Source: Sulfitobacter brevis (lineage in GTDB: Bacteria; Pseudomonadota; Alphaproteobacteria; Rhodobacterales; Rhodobacteraceae). From it: DNA of 64,000 nt. Below, piece by piece: positions 17,889-24,756 of this stretch. The stretch lies in the NCBI RefSeq assembly GCF_900112755.1, contig NZ_FOMW01000002.1:186001-250000 (forward strand). Reading direction: 5' to 3'. The notes under the pieces are model-generated. The model saw nothing but the letters and a program-made list of their open reading frames with translations. It was not told the origin of the DNA and did no database searches. Within the stretch, counting starts at the first letter, position 1. The number at the start of each line of letters is the position of its first letter. Position numbers and translations under genes: made by a program.

Positions 17889-18919
17889 TCGAAAAATGAG
17901 TCGAACTTGTCGGTCGACCGTTCGGCATTTTGCAAAAGCTGATGGCCGGCGACGTCGAGATCAGGCCAGATATGGCCCCGCATATGCTGCCAGTCGCCGT
18001 CGCGTAGGGCCGTCATGCCAAATAATGTCTCCGACATCTGCCGCAGCACGCCCTCGGGGCGCGCGCGTTGAGCAAATCGCAGCGACCCTTGCGGCACCTG
18101 CTGCGTGAAAGCTGGCCTGCCCGCCACATGCTGCGCCCATCCGGTGACCAGATATTCGTGGCAGGCATCTTCCAACGGCAGGCCCGCATTATCGACAGGT
18201 TGCAGGGCGTCTTGGGTGTCCTTTATCGCCCCCTCCCAAATCGGGCTCGGGCGCTCGCCGGCAAACCTCAGCGCGATGCAGACCTCGGCCAATAAATCGA
18301 TGTTCTGATCAAGAAATGCCAACAATCCGGCATATTCCAGACTGGTGACCGCCGCCTCGCTGATCTGTGGATCACGGGCGCCATATTCCGAGAGGTAAAA
18401 GACGATATGGGTCAGCTCATAGGCGGCTTTGCGGTTCGGGATCGCAAAGGTGGTCGAACGATCAATGAACCGGTGCAACCGCGCGCCAAGCGCACCCTGC
18501 CCCACCGCGCCACCAATCCCGCGCCGCGCCAGAAGCCGCCGCGTTTCGGCCCGTTGCAGGTCCGAGACTTCGGCCTGTACCAACCCCGCCGCCGCCACAT
18601 GGTTGCACAGCATCTCGCCGTTTTGCCCCGGCATCCCCAAATCTTCGAGGTCCAGACAAATCGAAAGTAAAAAACGATAGTATTGCGGAAAGAACCGGAG
18701 CCGCTCGCAGATGGTCTCATAGAGCGGGAGATAAGGCGCGAGGTCTGCCACTGCGCAGGTCGGCTTCGTGGCGCTGAGAATTCCCAGTAGCTCGGCGTTT
18801 TCTTTGAGCCAGTAGACGTCATCAGGCTGTCGACGCATGCTCGCAAACCCTTCGATCAGCGCCGCTTGGCCCAAGCCGACTTGCAATCTGCGGGACCGGA
18901 ATGAAACGATATTCGACAT
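17861..18919 (-). CDS. 352-aa protein of unknown function, partner of the triple-repeat Cys peptide
   Basis: I do not recognise this protein. It has no signal peptide and no membrane segment, and reads as mostly alpha-helical, soluble and cytoplasmic. Notable blocks are the N-terminal MSNIVSFRSRRLQ, FFPQYYRFLLSICLDLEDLG (about 77-95), a Gly-rich basic stretch near 130-147 and ELTHIVFYLSEYG (about 168-180), which looks like a candidate conserved site; His and Cys also cluster at C253-H254. No ATP-grasp, radical SAM, YcaO, lanthionine or MNIO motif is visible. Its start is 67 bases after the repeat-peptide gene on the same strand; the palindrome GGGCGCGCCC sits directly before its ATG. Context suggests the two genes form one unit. 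Confidence 0.72.
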   Translation of the reverse strand: MSNIVSFRSRRLQVGLGQAALIEGFASMRRQPDDVYWLKENAELLGILSATKPTCAVADLAPYLPLYETICERLRFFPQYYRFLLSICLDLEDLGMPGQNGEMLCNHVAAAGLVQAEVSDLQRAETRRLLARRGIGGAVGQGALGARLHRFIDRSTTFAIPNRKAAYELTHIVFYLSEYGARDPQISEAAVTSLEYAGLLAFLDQNIDLLAEVCIALRFAGERPSPIWEGAIKDTQDALQPVDNAGLPLEDACHEYLVTGWAQHVAGRPAFTQQVPQGSLRFAQRARPEGVLRQMSETLFGMTALRDGDWQHMRGHIWPDLDVAGHQLLQNAERSTDKFDSFFEKFARTASV

Positions 18920-18946
18920 GGGGCGCGCCCTTTCGTACTTGTTTGG

Positions 18947-18974
18947 CGGCCCGACACGTGAACGCGCCGGGCCG
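18947..18974 (-). promoter_or_regulatory. Hairpin between the repeat-peptide gene and its partner
   Basis: A 7-bp perfect stem (CGGCCCG / CGGGCCG) with a 14-base loop lies just after the peptide gene stop. It has no T-run, so it would at most pause, partly terminate or protect the mRNA. That would give more peptide than partner protein. Confidence 0.45.
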
Positions 18975-18986
18975 GAGCCTTCGTGT

Positions 18987-19226
18987 TCAGCAGCTGGTGG
19001 TGAAGAGAGCGACGCCGCCGCCGGTCAAGGTATCGGTCTGGGGCGCGATGCAGCTGGTGGTGAAGAGCCCGACCCCCATGCCGGCCGTAAGGGTCACAGG
19101 GGTACAGCTGGTAGTGAACAGCTCGACCCCGCCGCCTGTCATCATGGAAGTCGCGGCTACATGCTGAGCGTGGATCTGCACATTTGCAGCGAAAGTTTGG
19201 TCGCAGATAAGAGCAAGAGCAGTCAT
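18987..19226 (-). CDS. 79-aa peptide with three C-terminal GGGVxLFTTSC repeats (candidate modified-peptide precursor)
   Basis: A 30-residue N-terminal part (MTALALICDQTFAANVQ... with one Cys) is followed by three units: GGGVELFTTSC (31-41), GMGVGLFTTSC (49-59) and GGGVALFTTSC (69-79); the last Cys is the C-terminus. The LFTTSC hexapeptide is identical three times, while its codons differ at third positions only (CTG/CTC, ACT/ACC, TGT/TGC). The plus-strand frame over the same bases would change Lys to Asn, so the minus frame is the coding one. The ATG at 19226 has TTGGAT-like purines upstream; TTG at 19238 is an alternative start. It resembles a leader plus multi-core RiPP precursor, but could be a small metal-binding or structural peptide. 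Confidence 0.7.
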   Translation of the reverse strand: MTALALICDQTFAANVQIHAQHVAATSMMTGGGVELFTTSCTPVTLTAGMGVGLFTTSCIAPQTDTLTGGGVALFTTSC

Positions 19227-19592
19227 ATTAAAATCCAATCGTTCTAGAGTTGCGCATTAAAGTTGCAGTCCAACAACGATTGCCCGCTGAGCGGTATCCA
19301 ACAACAAATTATTAGTTAACAAAAAGTAAATTTTTCATTTATCCACATTAGGTTAGCAGTGCAATTTGCGGTTGTGGAAACAGGGTGTCGAAATGTCCAC
19401 CGGCGGAAAATAACTTATCGACAGCCCCATATCTGGCGCCGTCCTCGGCATTTCGCCCCGTTCGAACTGCGCTATCAGCGTCCTGTTGACGAGAATCATT
19501 GCCAAAACATGCCGCCCACTACCGTTCCCTGTGGCCTTGCCGCGCGGGGCGGTTCCGCGATAGAAGCCACAGCGCAGCGTGAGGGAGAGTTC
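19227..19592. other. AT-rich intergenic region with DnaA-box-like sites and direct repeats
   Basis: This 366-base gap separates the repeat-peptide gene (minus) from exonuclease III (plus), so it holds both promoters. It is clearly richer in A/T than its surroundings, especially 19300-19350. Seen in it: TTATCCACA at 19339-19347 (perfect DnaA-box consensus), TTATCGACA at 19415-19423 (8 of 9), a weaker reverse copy near 19372-19380, and the direct repeat TCCAACAAC at 19269 and 19297. I see no further gene in it. Confidence 0.55.
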
Positions 19593-20375
19593 ATGAAAAT
19601 CGCGACCTTCAATATCAACGGTATCAAGGCCCGCGCCGAGGCTTTGCCGCAATGGCTCGACGAGGCCCAGCCGGATGTCGTTTTGCTGCAAGAGATCAAA
19701 TCAGTCGACGAAACTTTCCCGCGCAGCCTGTTCGAGGATCGTGGCTACAACGTCGAAACCCACGGGCAGAAGTCGTTCAACGGGGTTGCGATCCTGTCAA
19801 AGCTGCCGCTGGAAGATGTCACGCGTGGCTTGCCGGGTGACGCGCAAGACGAACAGGCCCGCTGGATCGAGGCCACTGTGGTGGGCGCGCGGGATGCGGT
19901 GCGGATTTGCGGGCTCTACCTGCCGAATGGCAACCCTGCGCCGGGGCCGAAGTACGATTACAAACTGGCGTGGATGGCGCGCCTGCAAGCCCGCGCCGAA
20001 GCCCTGCTCGCGGCGGAAACGCCGTTCTTGATGACGGGCGACTACAACATCATTCCGCAGGCCGAAGATGCCGCCACGCCCGAGGTTTGGCGCGAGGATG
20101 CGCTGTTTCGCCCCGAAAGCCGCGCGGCTTGGCGCCGGTTGATCAATCTCGGCCTGACGGACGCATTTCGCGCCCGCACACAGGGGCCAGGGCATTACAG
20201 CTTTTGGGATTATCAGGCTGGCGCGTGGAACCGCAACAACGGCATCCGCATTGACCACTTCCTACTCAGCCCCGCCTGTGCGGATACCCTGCGCGACGGT
20301 CAGATCGACCGCGACGTGCGGGGCCGCGACAAACCTTCCGATCACGTCCCGGTCTGGATCGACCTCGATATCTGA
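19593..20375 (+). CDS. xthA: Exodeoxyribonuclease III / AP endonuclease
   Basis: This 260-residue EEP-fold nuclease cuts abasic sites and trims 3' ends in base-excision repair. Motifs: FNINGIKAR at the start, LLQEIK (metal-binding Glu), the catalytic MTGDYNIIP, and DHFLLSP and PSDHVPVWIDL at the end with the catalytic Asp-His. The start is ATG 19593 with GAGGGAGAG upstream (AGGGAG). It is a single gene facing the HNH nuclease gene. Confidence 0.95.
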   Translation: MKIATFNINGIKARAEALPQWLDEAQPDVVLLQEIKSVDETFPRSLFEDRGYNVETHGQKSFNGVAILSKLPLEDVTRGLPGDAQDEQARWIEATVVGARDAVRICGLYLPNGNPAPGPKYDYKLAWMARLQARAEALLAAETPFLMTGDYNIIPQAEDAATPEVWREDALFRPESRAAWRRLINLGLTDAFRARTQGPGHYSFWDYQAGAWNRNNGIRIDHFLLSPACADTLRDGQIDRDVRGRDKPSDHVPVWIDLDI

Positions 20376-20439
20376 TGGCATGTAAAAGGTGTGCGCCGTA
20401 GGCGCTCTATTGAGTCACGTCGACGATATTGCCCCGCGC

Positions 20440-21024
20440 TCAAGCTTGTAGCTCTGCATCCCAGTACAGAAAATCCATCCAGCTTTCATGCAGATGGTTC
20501 GGCGGGAATTTACGGCCCATATTGCGCAACTCCTCTGCCGCAGGTTGGCGCGGCGGGCGGCGCAGGCTCATACCCGTGCGGTGCAGCGGTTTGGAGCCCT
20601 TGTGCAGGTTGCAGGGGCTGCAAGCCGCGACCACGTTCTGCCAAGAGGTCACCCCTCCGGCGGCGCGCGGCACCACGTGGTCAAAGGTCAGATCGCCACG
20701 AGCACCACAGTACTGGCAGCAAAACTCGTCCCTCAAAAATAAATTAAAGCGCGTGAAGGCCACGCGCTTTTGAGGTTTTACATAGTCTTTCAGTACCACA
20801 ACAGACGGTATTCGGATCACCGTACTGGGGCTGCGCACCACATCGTCGTATTCGGCAACAATATCGACACGGTCGAGCCATTTGGCCTTGATCGCTTCCT
20901 GCCAGGGCCAAAGCGACAGCGGATAATAAGACAGCGGACGGTAATCCGCATTCAACACCAGCGCAGGCTTGTGTTTGAGCGCTCCCGGCACCCGGGTAAA
21001 TTCGGTTCTGAAATCGCCGTCCAT
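20440..21024 (-). CDS. HNH endonuclease family protein
   Basis: This 194-residue protein has the HNH nuclease core in its second half: CCQYCGARG zinc knuckle, LTFDHVVPRAAGG (catalytic His), WQNVVAACSPCN with the second Cys pair, and NLHKG. The N-terminal half (residues about 15-90) has the ALVLNADYRPLSYYPLS segment of housekeeping HNH proteins found in almost all alphaproteobacteria, and a following VRIPSVVVLKDYV strand. Its biological target is not known; the conserved, non-mobile position argues against a homing or phage nuclease. Confidence 0.85.
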   Translation of the reverse strand: MDGDFRTEFTRVPGALKHKPALVLNADYRPLSYYPLSLWPWQEAIKAKWLDRVDIVAEYDDVVRSPSTVIRIPSVVVLKDYVKPQKRVAFTRFNLFLRDEFCCQYCGARGDLTFDHVVPRAAGGVTSWQNVVAACSPCNLHKGSKPLHRTGMSLRRPPRQPAAEELRNMGRKFPPNHLHESWMDFLYWDAELQA

Positions 21025-21200
21025 TTCTGGTGCCGCCCCCTGCCCGTTTAACTAGACTATATCTCGTTGTTTTTCACTGGCAAGCTAAAGATGCAGCACC
21101 AGATATGCGCCGATCTTTCTCCGCTCAAGGTTACACAAACGTGACAGCATCGCGCCAAAACAGCAAAGATTTGGGGAAGCGGGCCGCGCCAACAGCAGTT

Positions 21201-21238
21201 CGGGCGCAATTGCCCGAAAGTTGGCGCAGCCAAACTTT
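21201..21238. terminator. Hairpins after the esterase gene
   Basis: Two adjacent inverted repeats are seen: CGGGC-GCAATT-GCCCG (21201-21216), and AAAGTTGGC-GCA-GCCAAACTTT (21217-21238), which on the plus strand runs into TTTTTA. On the minus strand it directly follows the esterase stop. It is probably its terminator, possibly bidirectional. Confidence 0.5.
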
Positions 21239-21904
21239 TTACAGTCCGAGCTTGTCGCGCATGAAGGCCAGAGCCACGCTCAAACCGTCGGGCGCGATGC
21301 CATGGCCGGTGCCCTTCATGATATGGGCAAAGACATCCTCCCAGCCCGCATCCTGCAAGGCCTGCGCGGCTGCGGGCATCGATTGGGGCGGTACCACCTC
21401 ATCGGCGTCGCCGTGCACAAGCAAAACGGGTGGTCGGGAAACGGCTTCATCGGCCAATGTCTCGGGCGACAAAAGCCGCCCCGAAAAGGCCACCACACCT
21501 GCCACCGCATCCTCGCGCCGTGCGGCCACATGCAGGGCCATCATCGTGCCTTGTGAAAAACCAAACAGCACCACCTGTTCGGGCAGCACGTCTTCATCCA
21601 CCATAAGCGCATCAAGATAGGAATTCAGGTCGCTCACGGCACTGGCCATGCCACGGGCGGATTCTTCCTCGGAGGAATTGTCGATCCACGGGATCGGGAA
21701 CCATTGGTATCCCATCGGTGCACCGGCGCAGGCTTCGGGCGCATCGGGGGCCACAAAAAGCGTGTCGGGCAGATGCTCGCCCAGCGGATCGGCCAGCCCC
21801 AGAAGATCGGCCCCATTGGCGCCATAGCCGTGCAGAAACACCACAACCGAGCGGACCTCGCCCGAAACCGGTTCGCGCCGCTCTGAATTCAAAACCCGTG
21901 TCAT
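21239..21904 (-). CDS. Alpha/beta hydrolase, phospholipase/carboxylesterase family
   Basis: This 221-residue cytosolic serine hydrolase of the dienelactone/acyl-protein-thioesterase-like family has VVFLHGYGANGAD (oxyanion region), nucleophile elbow GFSQG, an acidic residue in VHGDADEVVP and the catalytic His in TGHGI. The natural ester is unknown. Its ATG overlaps the stop of the DNA glycosylase gene (ATGA), placing it last in an operon with the glycosylase and CobK-like genes. Confidence 0.88.
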   Translation of the reverse strand: MTRVLNSERREPVSGEVRSVVVFLHGYGANGADLLGLADPLGEHLPDTLFVAPDAPEACAGAPMGYQWFPIPWIDNSSEEESARGMASAVSDLNSYLDALMVDEDVLPEQVVLFGFSQGTMMALHVAARREDAVAGVVAFSGRLLSPETLADEAVSRPPVLLVHGDADEVVPPQSMPAAAQALQDAGWEDVFAHIMKGTGHGIAPDGLSVALAFMRDKLGL

Positions 21905-22536
21905 CCCAACCCTTCCAGTTGTTTGTTAATGCGGTAGTAGGCAAAGAGCGCGCGGGCTGCAACTGATCGCCAAGGTGACCATGCGGCGGCCATCGCGGCC
22001 AGTTCCGGTGCGCTCGGTCGGGCCGGTAGATCAAACAGGATCCGCGCTGATTCTTGCAAAGCCAGATCGCCCGAAGCCATGACATCGGCGCGGCCCAGAC
22101 AGAACATCAGATAAATCTCGGCGCTCCACGGACCGATGCCCATTTGCTGGCACAACACGCGCGCGACCTCGGCGTCTTCCAGTGCGGCCATCGCGTCATA
22201 GTCGAGGCCAGCGTCACACAGCGCCAGTGCATAGCGGATTTTCGGGCGGCTGAACCCCGCAGCGCGCAGCCCGTCCTCGCCCGCCTGCCGCACAGCGGTT
22301 TCATCGACTAGCCCCGCCGCCAGCATCCGCGCCCGGATTGCATCGGCTGAGGCGACACTGACCTGCTGGCTGGCGATAATATCCAGAAGAGCCGCAAATC
22401 CGGGAGGTTTAAGCCGCAATGGCAATTCTTCGACCGCCTCCATCACCGGGGCAAAGCGCGGCTCGGTCTGCACCAGCCACGCCGCCCCCTCGGCCAGATC
22501 GGCAGCAGTGCGGATGATACGGCCCACCGTGCTCAC
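21901..22536 (-). CDS. DNA-3-methyladenine glycosylase II-like protein (AlkA family)
   Basis: This roughly 211-residue helix-hairpin-helix glycosylase removes alkylated bases. Visible are the IIASQQVSVASADAI segment, the HhH motif QMGIGPWSAEIYLMF and the downstream catalytic Asp region GRADVMASGDLALQ. It lacks the N-terminal domain of E. coli AlkA, as in the short alphaproteobacterial type. The start chosen is GTG 22536, which overlaps the preceding stop as GTGA; ATG 22551 (MAGNLV) is the alternative. It sits in an operon between the CobK-like gene and the esterase gene. Confidence 0.85.
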   Translation of the reverse strand: MSTVGRIIRTAADLAEGAAWLVQTEPRFAPVMEAVEELPLRLKPPGFAALLDIIASQQVSVASADAIRARMLAAGLVDETAVRQAGEDGLRAAGFSRPKIRYALALCDAGLDYDAMAALEDAEVARVLCQQMGIGPWSAEIYLMFCLGRADVMASGDLALQESARILFDLPARPSAPELAAMAAAWSPWRSVAARALFAYYRINKQLEGLG

Positions 22537-23267
22537 AAGGTTGCCAGCCATTCGAGCGCTGGGGCGGTGTCGGTGACGACCCGCAAGCCCGCAGGCGGCG
22601 CGGGGCGGTCGATCAGGATCACATCCAGCCCCAATGCCAAAGCGGCCTCCAGCTTTGGTCGGCTGGGTGTACCGCCAAGATTGCGGCAAATCAGCAAATC
22701 GACTGAGACTTCTGCGAATAGCGCGATCTCACTTTCTGTGCTGAAAGGCGGATCGCCAAAAATCGGCTTAACGAAATCGAACGGCGGCATGCGGTCATGG
22801 CGCGAGGTCTGGCGCAGCATGAGCACGCTGCCGTTGAAGCCTGCATATTCCGGCAGGCTGGCCCATCCGGTGGCTGAAAAAACCCGGGCGCCTGCTGTGA
22901 TCATTGGCAGTGCAGCACCGAGATCGCGGGCGGTGCGCCAGTTCACTGCCTCGGCCTGCCAAGGCGGGCGCTGGACTGATAGAAATGGCAATCCCGCCTG
23001 ACGCGCCGCTGCAAATCCCATTGCGGTCATGGCGCCGTCGAACCCGTGGCTGGCGTCCAGCACCGCATCAAAGCCGCGCATCTGCGCCGCAATCGCTCCG
23101 TGATCGTCAAAGCTGACCAGTTCACAGGGCACAGGCATCGGGTTCGGGCCGCGCGGCGGTTCGGTTACCCAAGCTTGCACCTCGGCCCCTGCCCCGGCGG
23201 CGCTTTGGGCGATGCTGCGGGCCTCGGCGCTGCCGGCCAGAATAAGAAGTTTCAGCCCCTGCCGCAT
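22533..23267 (-). CDS. cobK: Precorrin-6A/cobalt-precorrin-6A reductase (CobK/CbiJ)
   Basis: This 244-residue protein fits CobK/CbiJ, the NADPH-dependent reductase that converts precorrin-6A to 6B in cobalamin synthesis. Features: the N-terminal LILAGSAEARSIA nucleotide loop, VLDASHGFDGAMTA, YAGFNGSVLMLRQTS region and the C-terminal ICRNLGGTPSRPKLEAAL with VILIDRPAPP. No other cobalamin gene is adjacent; it heads an overlapping operon with unrelated repair and esterase genes. Start ATG 23267 (MRQGLKLLILAGS). Confidence 0.87.
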   Translation of the reverse strand: MRQGLKLLILAGSAEARSIAQSAAGAGAEVQAWVTEPPRGPNPMPVPCELVSFDDHGAIAAQMRGFDAVLDASHGFDGAMTAMGFAAARQAGLPFLSVQRPPWQAEAVNWRTARDLGAALPMITAGARVFSATGWASLPEYAGFNGSVLMLRQTSRHDRMPPFDFVKPIFGDPPFSTESEIALFAEVSVDLLICRNLGGTPSRPKLEAALALGLDVILIDRPAPPAGLRVVTDTAPALEWLATL

Positions 23268-23397
23268 CGCCCGTTTATCCGCCTGATGTTGATTGCACTC
23301 ACGCGGGGCAACCTGCGCGGCAACGTGGCAAAGCGCAAGGGGTTGCCCTTGTCGGATCGCGGGCGTACGCCTTGGCGGCATTAGTTGGACGGACACG

Positions 23398-24603
23398 ATG
23401 ACAAACAATTCCCAAGCGCGGCGCAACGTCGCGGTTCTGGTGGCGGCGCAGGCTTTTCTGGGTGCGCAAATGCCGATGATTTTTGTGGTCGGAGGGCTGG
23501 CCGGAACTTCTCTTGCATCCAACATCTGCTTTGCCACGCTGCCGATTTCAATGATCGTGCTCGGCTCCATGCTGGCGGCGACGCCGGTTTCGGCAATCAT
23601 GCAGCGATATGGCCGTCGTACGGGATTTTTCCTTGGCGCTGCGGGGGGCGCCGTGGGCGGTGCCATCGGCGCTTACGGGCTTTATATCTCGTCGTTTCCG
23701 GTGTTCCTGCTGGGCAGCCTCTTTACCGGTATCTATATGTCGGCACAGGGGTTTTACCGTTTTGCCGCCGCCGATACAGCCTCTGACACCTTCCGCCCCA
23801 AGGCGATTTCCTATGTCATGGCGGGCGGACTGGTTTCGGCGGTGCTGGGGCCGCAGCTGGTCAAGCTGACGGCGGATGCCTATGTGGTGCCGTTCTTTGG
23901 CACCTATCTGGCGGTCATCTGCATCAACATCATCGGCAGCCTGCTGTTTTTGTTTGTCGACATCCCCAAGCCGCCGGTCCCTGCGCATGATGCGCCCAAG
24001 GGCCGCAGCCGCTGGGAGCTGTTGACCACGCCGCGCATCGCTGTCGCAGTGATCTGTGCGATGGTCTCGTATGCCCTGATGAACCTCGTGATGACCTCGA
24101 CCCCGCTGGCGGTGGTTGGGTGCGGCTATGACAAATCCATCGCCGCCGATGTGGTGACAGGCCACGTGCTGGCGATGTTCGCGCCCTCGTTTTTCACTGG
24201 CCACCTGATTGCCCGCTTTGGCGTTGAGCGGATCATGGGGCTGGGGATCGCCATCCTTGCTGCTGCGGGGCTGGTCGCCTTGCAAGGGGTCGAGTTGGGA
24301 AACTTCTTTGTCGCATTGATCCTGCTCGGACTGGGCTGGAACTTTGGCTTTATCGGCGCGACCACGATGCTCGCCGGTGCTCATGGCCCGCATGAGCGCG
24401 GGCGCATGCAGGGGCTGAACGATCTGCTGGTCTTTGGTGGCGTGACCGTGGCCTCGCTGGCGTCGGGCGGGTTGATGAACTGCTCGGGTGGCACGGCTGT
24501 CGAGGGCTGGGCGGCAGTGAATTATGCGATGGTGCCGTTCCTGGTACTCGCGGGTGGATCGCTGCTTTGGCTGATGCTGCGCGACAGACGCCAGTTGGCC
24601 TGA
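23398..24603 (+). CDS. MFS transporter
   Basis: This 401-residue inner-membrane protein has about 12 hydrophobic segments and the MFS loop motif between helices 2 and 3 (QRYGRRTGF). The central loop carries KPPVPAHDAPKGRSRWELL. The overall look is of the small YfkF-like, drug/metabolite-type MFS group; the substrate is not known. Start ATG 23398. It is divergent from cobK with a 130-base gap, and precedes the RACo-like gene after a 153-base gap. Confidence 0.85.
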   Translation: MTNNSQARRNVAVLVAAQAFLGAQMPMIFVVGGLAGTSLASNICFATLPISMIVLGSMLAATPVSAIMQRYGRRTGFFLGAAGGAVGGAIGAYGLYISSFPVFLLGSLFTGIYMSAQGFYRFAAADTASDTFRPKAISYVMAGGLVSAVLGPQLVKLTADAYVVPFFGTYLAVICINIIGSLLFLFVDIPKPPVPAHDAPKGRSRWELLTTPRIAVAVICAMVSYALMNLVMTSTPLAVVGCGYDKSIAADVVTGHVLAMFAPSFFTGHLIARFGVERIMGLGIAILAAAGLVALQGVELGNFFVALILLGLGWNFGFIGATTMLAGAHGPHERGRMQGLNDLLVFGGVTVASLASGGLMNCSGGTAVEGWAAVNYAMVPFLVLAGGSLLWLMLRDRRQLA

Positions 24604-24655
24604 ACCGGCCTTTGGTAAAACCGTCATTCCCAAAGAGGGCAAGACATAGGATACC

Positions 24656-24671
24656 GCGCCGAGTGGCGCGT
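24656..24671 (+). terminator. Short hairpin after MFS gene
   Basis: CGCGCC-GAGT-GGCGCG forms a tight 6-bp stem 52 bases after the MFS stop; TAATAG follows with no T-run. Only weak evidence for termination. Confidence 0.3.
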
Positions 24672-24756
24672 AATAGTCAATAATTGCCGCTGGTCGCCTT
24701 TCGCGTGCTGCACGGGGCGCTATGTTGGCGCAAAAGCTGTTGAGGACTTGGGTTAG

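Noticed and set aside
16249-17928. Longer dgt frame extending across the Fe-S carrier gene
   Set aside because: The extra 166 codons are antisense to a clear HesB/IscA gene, and the dgt family starts at 17430.
18901-19167. Plus-strand frame over the repeat peptide, with its own QLVVK/PTPPPV repeats
   Set aside because: The repeats are the shadow of the minus-strand repeats. Differences among copies are synonymous on the minus strand but change Lys to Asn on the plus strand, and the minus frame has the downstream partner gene.
19300-19430. Chromosome replication origin (AT-rich plus DnaA boxes)
   Set aside because: Only one perfect box, no dnaA, hemE, parAB or similar origin neighbours, and no second cluster. 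Kept only as a DnaA-box observation.
20440-21024. HNH nuclease as a mobile or defence gene
   Set aside because: The N-terminal domain and chromosomal context fit a widely conserved alphaproteobacterial housekeeping HNH family; no toxin, immunity, phage or restriction partner is adjacent.
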